Origin: Urophycis tenuis
Taxonomy: Eukaryota; Chordata; Actinopteri; Gadiformes; Phycidae
Direction of reading: 5' to 3'
Length of the DNA stretch: 64,000 nt
Assembly: GCA_036785325.1 (NCBI GenBank)
Contig: JAXIVH010000142.1
Coordinates: forward strand, 310,001 to 374,000
In this document: piece by piece, positions 34,158 through 45,171 of the stretch
How positions within the stretch are numbered: position 1 is the stretch's first letter
Layout: every line of letters starts with the position of its first letter
The notes under the pieces: generated by a model
What the model was told of the DNA's origin: nothing
What the model saw: only the letters and a program-made list of their open reading frames with translations
The model's database searches: none
Program-made: the position numbers and the translations under genes

Positions 34158-34860
34158 TGGCTGTGGAAAGAAAATAGCACACAAGTCATACCAAGTCACC
34201 TTTATTTTTCAGTGATAAACAGTAATAAATAAACAGTATGGACATTGTATAAACAGTTGTATAAAAAGTGTAAACGGTATGAACAGTGTTCTTATAAAAG
34301 ATATCAATATCAATACTGATCACGTGTGTATTTTATATTTCCAGGTTATTTGTTGATGAGCCAGAGCCTGTGACTCCCACCAACCGGCCCGTTCAGCCCA
34401 CTGCGTTGTCGTCCTCCACCCGGCCGAAGCCTCCTGCGCCCACCCGCCTCCAGCCGAGGCCTCCTGCTGCATCAGCCTGTGGCCCGCCCGCCCCCTGTGT
34501 CGGCAGCACCCATACCGCTGGTCCTCCCCGCACAGCCACAGGCCCCCTCCGTCCTGCTTCGTGGGCCATCCTGCAGCTGTCTCTGCAGTCATCGTGTGTC
34601 AAAACCATTCAAACTTGTATATGGTAACATTTCAAAATGACACCAGCATAAATGAGGACCTTGCAATAGGTTGTGTGTTACAGGACCCCCCTGGCATACA
34701 GCTGTATGTCTCTGTGAAGGTGGTTGTGAAGAACTGCATCCGGCTGAACAAGTACAAGTGCCGGCGAGGCAGCAACTCTCTCGAGGGGTTGCACGCCCAC
34801 CTGGTTAACGCCATCCCTTCACAGCGATATGGGATCATGCCGTTCCAAGTAAGTGATTAA

Positions 34861-34896
<36 letters not shown>

Positions 34897-35164
34897 CACA
34901 CACACACGCGCGCGCGCATATATACACACACACACACACACTCGCATATATACACACACATATATATATATACTTAAACATAGCTGACCCTTTTTTTCCC
35001 CCTTCTCGGGGATTATGCTCCCAGGTTTGATCTCGGACGTCTGGTCACTTATAGCATATAATAATATTCTATTACTGTTAAGCCAACTATGAATAATAAA
35101 ACAGGCCAAAACATGTGTCCTTTATCAGAGCTACGCGTATTACAAAAAAAACGCGTGAATTGAA
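34158..35164 (+). repeat. Composite cassette c13
   Basis: Microsatellite 34,863-34,972 (110 bp) with one AAAC interruption. The downstream arm is of the c2/c4 type. Private change AAACAGTAATAAAT in the 5' arm. Confidence 0.9.
34345..34848 (+). CDS. Exon-like copy c13, open frame
   Basis: CGA at 34,765-34,767, Q variant, Tyr and GCATCA. Same position in its super-repeat as c2, with no difference from c2 noticed in the exon. Confidence 0.45.
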
Positions 35165-36638
35165 AAGTTGAAGGTATGTTTTTAGCTGCTGGGTAGACTT
35201 CAGTCAACCTGACGCAGTTTAGTCTGTGATCAACCAGACTGCTCGCGGATGGGCTCATTTTAAGCGGGGAAATCTAAGCTTTCCAACGGCGTATGGCAAG
35301 TCTATATTCACTAAAGGGTCGTTGAAATACTAAGCTAATTCATTTGTGTTCTGTAAGGAAAGATTGATGTTAATTGAAACGTTGAAGGTATGTCTTTAGC
35401 TGCTGTGTAGACTTCAGTCAACCTGACGCAGTTTTGTCTCTGAGCAACCAAATTGCTTGGGGATGGGCTCATTATAAGCGGGGAAATCTAAGCTTTTCAA
35501 CGGCGTATGGCAAGACTATATTCACCAAAGGGTCGTTGAAATACTAAGCTAATTAATTTGTGTTCTGTAAGGAAAGATTGATGTTAATTGAAACGTTAAA
35601 GGTATGTTTTTAGCTGCTGGGTAGACTTCATTCAACCTGACGCAGTTTAGTCTGTGATCAACCAGACTGCTCGCGGATGGGCTCATTTTAAGCGGGGAAA
35701 TCTCAGCTTTCCAACGGCGTATGGCAAGACTATATTGACTCATGGGTCATTGAAATACTAAGCTAATTAATTTGTGTTCTGTAAGGAAAGATTGATGTTA
35801 ATTGAAACGTTGAAGGTATGTTTTTAGCTGCTGGGTAGACTTCAGTCAACCTGACGCAGTTTAGTCTGTGATCAACCAGACTGCTCGCGGATGGGCTCAT
35901 TTTAAGCGGGGAAATCTCAGCTTTCCAACGGCGTATGGCAAGACTATATTGACTCATGGGTCATTGAAATACTAAGCTAATTAATTTGTGTTCTGTAAGG
36001 AAAGATTGATGTTAATTGAAACGTTGAAGGTATGTTTTTAGCTGCTGGGTAGACTTCAGTCAACCTGACGCAGTTTAGTCTGTGATCAACCAGACTGCTC
36101 GCGGATGGGCTCATTTTAAGCGGGGAAATCTAAGCTTTCCAACGGCGTATGGCAAGAGTATATTGACTCATGGGTCGTTGAAATACTAAGCTAATTAATT
36201 TGTGTTCTGTAAGGAAAGATTGATGTTAATTGAAACGTTGAAGGTATGTTTTTAGCTGCTGGGTAGACTTCAGTCAACCTGACGCAGTTTAGTCTGTGAT
36301 CAACCAGACTGCTCGAGGATGGGCTCATTTTAAGCGGGGAAATCTAAGCTTTCCAACGGCGTATGGCAAGACTATATTCACTAAAGGGTCGTTGAAATAC
36401 TAAGCTAATTAATTTGTGTTCTGTAAGGAAAGATTGATGTTAATTGAAACGTTGAAGGTATGTCTTTAGCTGCTGTGTAGACTTCAGTCAACCTGATGCA
36501 GATTTGTCTGTGAGCAACCAAATTGCTCGGAGATGGGCTCATTTTAAACGGGGAAATCTAAGCTTTCCAACGACGTATGGCATGACTATATTTGCCCATG
36601 GGTCGTCGAAATAATAAGCTGATTCATGTGTGTTCTGT
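35165..36638 (+). repeat. Satellite block B13, 7 monomers
   Basis: 1,474 bp. Monomer order and rare variants (paired GGGGAAATCTCAGC monomers, GCAAGAGTATATT, GATGCAGATTTG in the terminal monomer) repeat those of B2 (3,675-5,148). Confidence 0.95.
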
Positions 36639-37342
36639 TGGCTGTGGAAAGAAAATAGCACACAAGTCATACCAAGTCACCTTTATTTTTCAGTGATAAA
36701 CATTAATAAATAAACAGTATGGACATTGTATAAACAGTTGTATAAAAAGTGTAAACGGTATGAACAGTGTTCTTATAAAAGATATCAATATCAATACTGA
36801 TCACGTGTGTATTTTATATTTCCAGGTTATTTGTTGATGAGCCAGAGCCTGTGACTCCCACCAACCGGCCCGTTCAGCCCACTGCGTTGTCGTCCTCCAC
36901 CCGGCCGAAGCCTCCTGCGCCCACCCGCCTCCGGCCGAGGCCTCCTGCTGCGTCAGCCTGTGGCCCGCCCGCCCCCTGTGTCGGCAGCACCCATACCGCT
37001 GGTCCTCCCCGCACAGCCACAGGCCCCCTCCGTCCTGCTTCGTGGGCCATCCTGCAGCTGTCTCTGCAGTCATCGTGTGTCAAAACCATTCAAACTTGTA
37101 TATGGTAACATTTCAAAATGACACCAGCATAAATGAGGACCTTGCAATAGGTTGTGTGTTACATGACCCCCCTGGCATACAGCTGTATGTCTCTGTGAAG
37201 GTGGTTGTGAAGAACTGCATCCGGCTGAACAAGTACAAGTGCCGGTGAGGCAGCAACTCTCTCGAGGGGTTGCACGCCCACCTGGTTAACGCCATCCCTT
37301 CACAGCGATGTGGGATTATGCCGATCCAAGTAAGTGATTAAA

Positions 37343-37392
<50 letters not shown>

Positions 37393-37637
37393 GCGCATAT
37401 ATACACACACACACACGCACATATACACACACATATATATATATACTTGAACATAGCTGACCCTTTTTTTCCCCCTTCTCGGGGATTATGCTCCCAGTTT
37501 TGATCTCGGACGTCTGGTCACTTATAGCATATAATAATATTCTATTACTGTTAAGCCAACTATGAATAATAAAACAGGCCAAAACATGTGTCCTTTATCA
37601 TAGCTACACGTGTTACAAAAAAAACGCGTGAATTGAA
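36639..37637 (+). repeat. Composite cassette c14
   Basis: Microsatellite 37,344-37,445 (102 bp) with a CACATATACAC interruption. CTTGAACATAG as in c1 and c12. Confidence 0.9.
36826..37329 (+). pseudogene. Exon-like copy c14, nonsense-mutated
   Basis: TGA at 37,246-37,248, H variant. Private CTCCGGCCG change (Gln to Arg in frame 1). Confidence 0.6.
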
Positions 37638-38469
37638 AAGTTGAAGGTATGTTTTTAGCTGCTGGGTAGACTTCAGTCAACCTGACGCAGTTTTGTCTGT
37701 GAGCAACCAAATTGCTCGGGGATGGGCTCATTTTAAGCGGGCAAATCTAAGGTTCCCAACGGCGTATGGCAAGACTATATTGAGTCATGGGTCGTTGAAA
37801 TACTAAGCTAATTAATTTCTGTTCTTTATTGAAAGATTGATCTTAATTGAAACGTTGAAGGTATGTTTTTAGCTGCTGGGTAGACTTCAGTCAACCTGAC
37901 GCAGTTTTGTCTGTGAGCAAGCAGACTGCTCGCGGATGGGCTCATTTTAAGCGGGAAAATCTAAGCTTTCCAACGGCGTATGGCAAGACTATATTGACTC
38001 ATTGGTCGTTGAAATACTAAGCTAATTAATTTGTGATCTGTAAGGAAAGATTGATGTTAATTGAAACGTTGAAGGTATGTTTTTAGCTGCTGGGTAGACT
38101 TCAGTCAACCTGACACAGTTTTGTCTCTGAGCAACCAAATTGCTTGAGGATGGGCTCATTATAAGCGGGGAAATCTAAGCTTTCTAACGGCGTATGGCAA
38201 GACTATATTCACTAAAGGGTCGTTGAAATACTAAGCTAATTAATTTGTGTTCTGTAAGGAAAGATTGATGTTAATTGAAACGTTGAAGGTATGTCTTTAG
38301 CTGCTGTGTAGACTTCAGTCAACCTGACGCAGATTTGTCTGTGAGCAACCAAATTGCTCGGAGATGGGCTCATTTTAAACGGGGAAATCTAAGCTTTCCA
38401 ACGACGTATGGCATGACTATATTTGCCCATGGGTCGTCGAAATAATAAGCTGATTCATGTGTGTTCTGT
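37638..38469 (+). repeat. Satellite block B14, 4 monomers
   Basis: 832 bp, the third copy of the B1/B12 block type (GCGGGAAAATC, TTGATCTGTAAGG-like variants). Private GCGGGCAAATC in the junction monomer. Confidence 0.95.
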
Positions 38470-39416
38470 TGGCTGTGGAAAGAAAATAGCACACAAGTCA
38501 TACCAAGTCACCTTTATTTTTCAGTGATAAACATTAATAAATAAACAGTATGGACATTGTATAAACAGTTGTATAAAAAGTGTAAACGGTATGAACAGTG
38601 TTCTTATAAAAGATATCAATATCAATACTGATCACGTGTGTATTTTATATTTCCAGGTTATTTGTTGATGAGCCAGAGCCTGTGACTCCCACCAACCGGC
38701 CCGTTCAGCCCACTGCGTTGTCGTCCTCCACCCGGCCGAAGCCTCCTGCGCCCACCCGCCTCCAGCCGAGGCCTCCTGCTGCGTCAGCCTGTGGCCCGCC
38801 CGCCCCCTGTGTCGGCAGCACCCATACCGCTGGTCCTCCCCGCACAGCCACAGGCCCCCTCCGTCCTGCTTCGTGGGCCATCCTGCAGCTGTCTCTGCAG
38901 TCATCGTGTGTCAAAACCATTCAAACTTGTATATGGTAACATTTCAAAATTACACCAGCATAAATGAGGACCTTGCAATAGGTTGTGTGTTACATGACCC
39001 CCCTGGCATACAGCTGTATGTCTCTGTGAAGGTGGTTGTGAAGAACTGCATCCGGCTGAACAAGTACAAGTGCCGGTGAGGCAGCAACTCTCTCGAGGGG
39101 TTGCACGCCCACCTGGTTAACGCCATCCCTTCACAGCGATGTGGGATCATGCCGTTCCAAGTAAGTGATTAAAACACACACACACACACACACACGCATA
39201 TATACACACACATATATATATATACTTAAACATAGCTGACCCTTTTTTTCCCCCTTCTCGGGGATTATGCTCCCAGTTTTGATCTCGGACGTCTGGTCAC
39301 TTATAGCATATAATAATATTCTATTACTGTTAAGCCAACTATGAATAATAAAACAGGCCAAAACATGTGTCCTTTATCATAGCTACACGTATTACAAAAA
39401 AAACGTGTGAATTGAA
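38470..39416 (+). repeat. Composite cassette c15
   Basis: Shortest complete microsatellite: 39,175-39,224 (50 bp), with the middle CA/CG segment missing. The arm has AACGTGTGAATTG. Confidence 0.9.
38657..39160 (+). pseudogene. Exon-like copy c15, nonsense-mutated
   Basis: TGA at 39,077-39,079, H variant. Carries AAAATTACACC (Asp to Tyr) like c6, but not the neighbouring Lys change of c6. Confidence 0.6.
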
Positions 39417-40890
39417 AAGTTGAAGGTATGTTTTTAGCTGCTGGGTAGACTTCAGTCAACCTGACGCAGTTTAGTCTGTCATCAACCAAATTGCTCGGGG
39501 ATGGGCTCATTTTAAGCGGGGAAATCTAAGGTTCCCAACGGCGTATGGCAAGATTATATTGAGTCATGGGTCGTTGAAATACTAAGCTAATTAATTTCTG
39601 TTCTTTATTGAAAGATTGATCTTAATTGAAACGTTGAAGGTATGTTTTTAGCTGCTGGGTAGACTTCAGTCAACCTGACGCAGTTTTGTCTGTGAGCAAC
39701 CAGACTGCTCGCGGATGGGCTCATTTTAAGCGGGGAAATCTAAGCTTTCCAACGGCGTATGGCAAGACTATATTGACTCATGGGTCGTTGAAATACTAAG
39801 ATAATTAATTTGTGTTCTGTAAGGAAAGATTGATGTTAATTGAAACGTTGAAGGTATGTTTTTAGCTGCTGGGTAGACTTCACTCAACCTGACACAGTTT
39901 TGTCTGTGATCAACCAGACTGCTGGCGGATGGGCTCATTTTAAGCAGGGAAATCTAAGCTTTTCAACGGCGTATGGCAAGACTATATTGACTCATGGGTC
40001 GTTTAAATACTAAGCTAATTAATTTGTGTTCTGTAAGGAAAGATTGATGTTAATTGAAACGTTGAAGGTATGTCTTTAGCTGCTGTGTAGACTTCAGTCA
40101 ACCTGACGCAGATTTGTCTGTCAGCAACCAAATTGCTCGGGGATGGGCTCATTATAAGCGGGGAAATCTAAGCTTTCCAACGGCGTATGGCAAGACTATA
40201 TTCACCAAAGGGCCGTTGAAATACTAAGCTAATTAATTTGTGTTCTGTAAGGAAAGATTGATGTTAATTGAAACGTTAAAGGTATGTTTTTAGCTGCTGG
40301 GTAGACTTCATTCAACCTGACGCAGTTTAGTCTGTGATCAACCAGACTGCTCGCGGATGGGCTCATTTTAAGCGGGGAAATCTAAGCTTTCCAAAGGCGT
40401 ATGGCAAGACTATATTGACTCATGGGTCGTTGAAATACTAAGCTAATTAATTTGTGTTCTGTAAGGAAAGATTGATGTTAATTGAAACGTTGAAGGTATG
40501 TTTTTAGCTGCTGGGTAGACTTTAGTCAACCTGACGCAGTTTAGTCTGTGATCAACCAGACTGCTCGCGGATGGGCTCATTTTAAGCGGGGAAATCTAAG
40601 CTTTCCAACGGCGTATGGCAAGACTATATTCACTAAAGGGTCGTTGAAATACTAAGCTAATTAATTTGTGTTCTGTAAGGAAAGATTGATGTTAATTGAA
40701 ACGTTGAAGGTATGTCTTTAGCTGCTGTGTAGACTTCAGTCAACCTGACGCAGATTTGTCTGTGAGCAACCAAATTGCTCGGAGATGGGCTCATTTTAAA
40801 CGGGGAAATCTAAGCTTTCCAACGACGTATGGCATGACTATATTTGCCCATGGGTCGTCGAAATAATAAGCTGATTCATGTGTGTTCTGT
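39417..40890 (+). repeat. Satellite block B15, 7 monomers
   Basis: 1,474 bp. Variants CTGTCATCAACC, CGTTTAAATAC, CTGTCAGCAACC and CCAAAGGCGTATGG recur in the same order in B16 and, apart from the first, in B20. Confidence 0.95.
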
Positions 40891-41278
40891 TGGCTGTGGA
40901 AAGAAAATAGCACACAAGTCATACCAAGTCACCTTTATTTTTCAGTGATAAACATTAATAAATAAACAGTATGGACATTGTATAAACAGTTGTTCCAAGT
41001 AAGTGATTAAAACACACACACACACACACACACGCGCATATATACACACACACACACGCATATATACACACACATATATATATATACTTAAACATAGCTG
41101 ACCCTTTTTTTCCCCCTTCTCGGGGATTATGCTCCCAGTTTTGATCTCGGACGTCTGGTCACTTATAGCATATAATAATATTCTATTACTGTTAAGCCAA
41201 CTATGAATAATAAAACAGGCCAAAACATGTGTCCTTTATCATAGCTACACGTATTACAAAAAAAACGTGTGAATTGAA
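40891..41278 (+). repeat. Cassette c16, exon deleted
   Basis: Intron-like 5' arm runs to CAGTTGT (40,993) and jumps directly to TCCAAGTAAGTG. Compared with c2 about 583 bp are missing: the last 84 bp of the intron including the acceptor, and all but 5 nt of the exon. The donor stays. The break shares GT on both sides. Microsatellite 41,013-41,086 (74 bp). Confidence 0.9.
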
Positions 41279-42752
41279 AAGTTGAAGGTATGTTTTTAGC
41301 TGCTGGGTAGACTTCAGTCAACCTGACGCAGTTTAGTCTGTGATCAACCAAATTGCTCGGGGATGGGCTCATTTTAAGCGGGGAAATCTAAGGTTCCCAA
41401 CGGCGTATGGCAAGATTATATTGAGTCATGGGTCGTTGAAATACTAAGCTAATTAATTTCTGTTCTTTATTGAAAGATTGATCTTAATTGAAACGTTGAA
41501 GGTATGTTTTTAGCTGCTGGGTAGACTTCAGTCAACCTGACGCAGTTTTGTCTGTGAGCAACCAGACTGCTCGCGGATGGGCTCATTTTAAGCGGGGAAA
41601 TCTAAGCTTTCCAACGGCGTATGGCAAGACTATATTGACTCATGGGTCGTTGAAATACTAAGATAATTAATTTGTGTTCTGTAAGGAAAGATTGATGTTA
41701 ATTGAAACGTTGAAGGTATGTTTTTAGCTGCTGGGTAGACTTCACTCAACCTGACACAGTTTTGTCTGTGATCAACCAGACTGCTGGCGGATGGGCTCAT
41801 TTTAAGCAGGGAAATCTAAGCTTTCCAACGGCGTATGGCAAGACTATATTGACTCATGGGTCGTTTAAATACTAAGCTAATTAATTTGTGTTCTGTAAGG
41901 AAAGATTGATGTTAATTGAAACGTTGAAGGTATGTCTTTAGCTGCTGTGTAGACTTCAGTCAACCTGACGCAGATTTGTCTGTCAGCAACCAAATTGCTC
42001 GGGGATGGGCTCATTATAAGCGGGGAAATCTAAGCTTTCCAACGGCGTATGGCAAGACTATATTCACCAAAGGGCCGTTGAAATACTAAGCTAATTAATT
42101 TGTGTTCTGTAAGGAAAGATTGATGTTAATTGAAACGTTAAAGGTATGTTTTTAGCTGCTGGGTAGACTTCATTCAACCTGACGCAGTTTAGTTTGTGAT
42201 CAACCAGACTGCTCGCGGATGGGCTCATTTTAAGCGGGGAAATCTAAGCTTTCCAAAGGCGTATGGCAAGACTATATTGACTCATGGGTCGTTGAAATAC
42301 TAAGCTAATTAATTTGTGTTCTGTAAGGAAAGATTGATGTTAATTGAAACGTTGAAGGTATGTTTTTAGCTGCTGGGTAGACTTTAGTCAACCTGACGCA
42401 GTTTAGTCTGTGATCAACCAGACTGCTCGCGGATGGGCTCATTTTAAGCGGGGAAATCTAAGCTTTCCAACGGCGTATGGCAAGACTATATTCACTAAAG
42501 GGTCGTTGAAATACTAAGCTAATTAATTTGTGTTCTGTAAGGAAAGATTGATGTTAATTGAAACGTTGAAGGTATGTCTTTAGCTGCTGTGTAGACTTCA
42601 GTCAACCTGACGCAGATTTGTCTGTGAGCAACCAAATTGCTCGGAGATGGGCTCATTTTAAACGGGGAAATCTAAGCTTTCCAACGACGTATGGCATGAC
42701 TATATTTGCCCATGGGTCGTCGAAATAATAAGCTGATTCATGTGTGTTCTGT
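41279..42752 (+). repeat. Satellite block B16, 7 monomers
   Basis: 1,474 bp, near-identical in layout to the preceding block. c15-B15 and c16-B16 look like a duplication of one cassette-block unit, with the exon lost from the second cassette. Confidence 0.95.
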
Positions 42753-43455
42753 TGGCTGTGGAAAGAAAATAGCACACAAGTCATACCAAGTCACCTTTAT
42801 TTTTCAGTGATAAACATTAATAAATAAACAGTATGGACATTGTATAAACAGTTGTATAAAAAGTGTAAACGGTATGAACAGTGTTCTTATAAAAGATATC
42901 AATATCAATACTGATCACGTGTGTATTTTATATTTCCAGGTTATTTGTTGATGAGCCAGAGCCTGTGACTCCCACCAACCGGCCCGTTCAGCCCACTGCG
43001 TTGTCGTCCTCCACCCGGCCGAAGCCTCCTGCGCCCACCCGCCTCCAGCCGAGGCCTCCTGCTGCATCAGCCTGTGGCCCGCCCGCCCCCTGTGTCGGCA
43101 GCACCCATACCGCTGGTCCTCCCCGCACAGCCACAGGCCCCCTCCGTCCTGCTTCGTGGGCCATCCTGCAGCTGTCTCTGCAGTCATCGTGTGTCAAAAC
43201 CATTCAAACTTGTATATGGTAACATTTCAAAATGACACCAGCATAAATGAGGACCTTGCAATAGGTTGTGTGTTACAGGACCCCCCTGGCATACAGCTGT
43301 ATGTCTCTGTGAAGGTGGTTGTGAAGAACTGCATCCGGCTGAACAAGTACAAGTGCCGGCGAGGCAGCAACTCTCTCGAGGGGTTGCACGCCCACCTGGT
43401 TAACGCCATCCCTTCACAGCGATATGGGATCATGCCGTTCCAAGTAAGTGATTAA

Positions 43456-43510
<55 letters not shown>

Positions 43511-43765
43511 GCGCGCGCATATATACACACACACACACACACTCGCATATATACACACACATATATATATATACTTAAACATAGCTGACCCTTTTTTTCC
43601 CCCTTCTCGGGGATTATGCTCCCAGGTTTGATCTCGGACGTCTGGTCACTTATAGCATATAATAATATTCTATTACTGTTAAGCCAACTATGAATAATAA
43701 AACAGGCCAAAACATGTGTCCTTTATCAGAGCTACGCGTATTACAAAAAAAACGCGTGAATTGAA
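42753..43765 (+). repeat. Composite cassette c17
   Basis: Microsatellite 43,458-43,573 (116 bp) with one AAAC interruption and CGCGCGCGC. Downstream arm of the c2 type. Confidence 0.9.
42940..43443 (+). CDS. Exon-like copy c17, open frame
   Basis: CGA at 43,360-43,362, Q variant, Tyr and GCATCA. Followed 1,417 bp later by c18, as c4 is followed 1,411 bp later by c5. Confidence 0.45.
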
Positions 43766-44169
43766 AAGTTGAAGGTATGTTTTTAGCTGCTGGGTAGACT
43801 TCAGTCAACCTGACGCAGTTTAGTCTGTGATCAACCAGACTGCTCGCGGATGGGCTCATTTTAAGCGGGGAAATCTAAGCTTTCCAACGGCGTATGGCAA
43901 GTCTATATTCACTAAAGGGTCGTTGAAATACTAAGCTAATTCATTTGTGTTCTGTAAGGAAAGATTGATGTTAATTGAAACGTTGAAGGTATGTCTTTAG
44001 CTGCTGTGTAGACTTCAGTCAACCTGACGCAGATTTGTCTGTGAGCAACCAAATTTCTCGGAGATGGGCTCATTTTAAACGGGGAAATCTAAGCTTTCCA
44101 ACGACGTATGGCATGACTATATTTGCCCATGGGTCGTCGAAATAATAAGCTGATTCATGTGTGTTCTGT
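43766..44169 (+). repeat. Satellite block B17, 2 monomers
   Basis: 404 bp, the counterpart of B4. Differs from it by CTCGCGGATGGG/GGGGAAATC versus CTCGCTGATGGG/GGGAAAATC. Confidence 0.95.
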
Positions 44170-44870
44170 TGGCTGTGGAAAGAAAATAGCACACAAGTCA
44201 TACCAAGTCACCTTTATTTTTCAGTGATAAACATTAATAAATAAACAGTATGGACATTGTATAAACAGTTGTATAAAAAGTGTAAACGGTATGAACAGTG
44301 TTCTTATAAAAGATATCAATATCAATACTGATCACGTGTGTATTTTATATTTCCAGGTTATTTGTTGATGAGCCAGAGCCTGTGACTCCCACCAACCGGC
44401 CCGTTCAGCCCACTTCGTTGTCGTCCTCCACCCGGCCGAAGCCTCCTGCGCCCACCCGCCTCCAGCCGAGGCCTCCTGCTGCGTCAGCCTGTGGCCCGCC
44501 CGCCCCCTGTGTCGGCAGCACCCATACCGCTGGTCCTCCCCGCACAGCCACAGGCCCCCTCCGTCCTGCTTCGTGGGCCATCCTGCAGCTGTCTCTGCAG
44601 TCATCGTGTGTCAAAACCATTCAAACTTGTATATGGTAACATTTCAAAATGACACCAGCATAAATGAGGACCTTGCAATAGGTTGTGTGTTACATGACCC
44701 CCCTGGCATACAGCTGTATGTCTCTGTGAAGGTGGTTGTGAAGAACTGCATCCGGCTGAACAAGTACAAGTGCCGGCGAGGCAGCAACTCTCTCGAGGGG
44801 TTGCACGCCCACCTGGTTAACGCCGTCCCTTCACAGCGATGTGGGATCATGCCGTTCCAAGTAAGTGATT

Positions 44871-44920
<50 letters not shown>

Positions 44921-45171
44921 CACACGCGCGCATATATACACACACACACACACTTATATATACACACATATATATATATACTTAAACATAGCTGACCCTT
45001 TTTTTCCCCCTTCTCGGGGATTATGCTCCCAGTTTTGATCTCGGACGTCTGGTCACTTATAGCATATAATAATATTCTATTACTGTTAAGCCAACTATGA
45101 ATAATAAAACAGGCCAAAACATGTGTCCTTTATCATAGCTTCACGTGTTACAAATAAACGCGTGAATTGGA
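44170..45171 (+). repeat. Composite cassette c18
   Basis: Microsatellite 44,875-44,980 (106 bp) with one AAAC interruption. The left side matches c5, while the right edge (AAATAAACGCG...GGAAAG) matches c7. This is consistent with a crossover or conversion inside the cassette. Confidence 0.9.
44357..44860 (+). CDS. Exon-like copy c18, open mosaic
   Basis: The only copy with the H variant (CATGAC) and an open CGA (44,777-44,779). It also has the c5-specific CACTTCG and GCCGTCCCT. Either CGA was regained by conversion from an open copy, or c5 lost it after the c5/c18 duplication. Confidence 0.43.
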
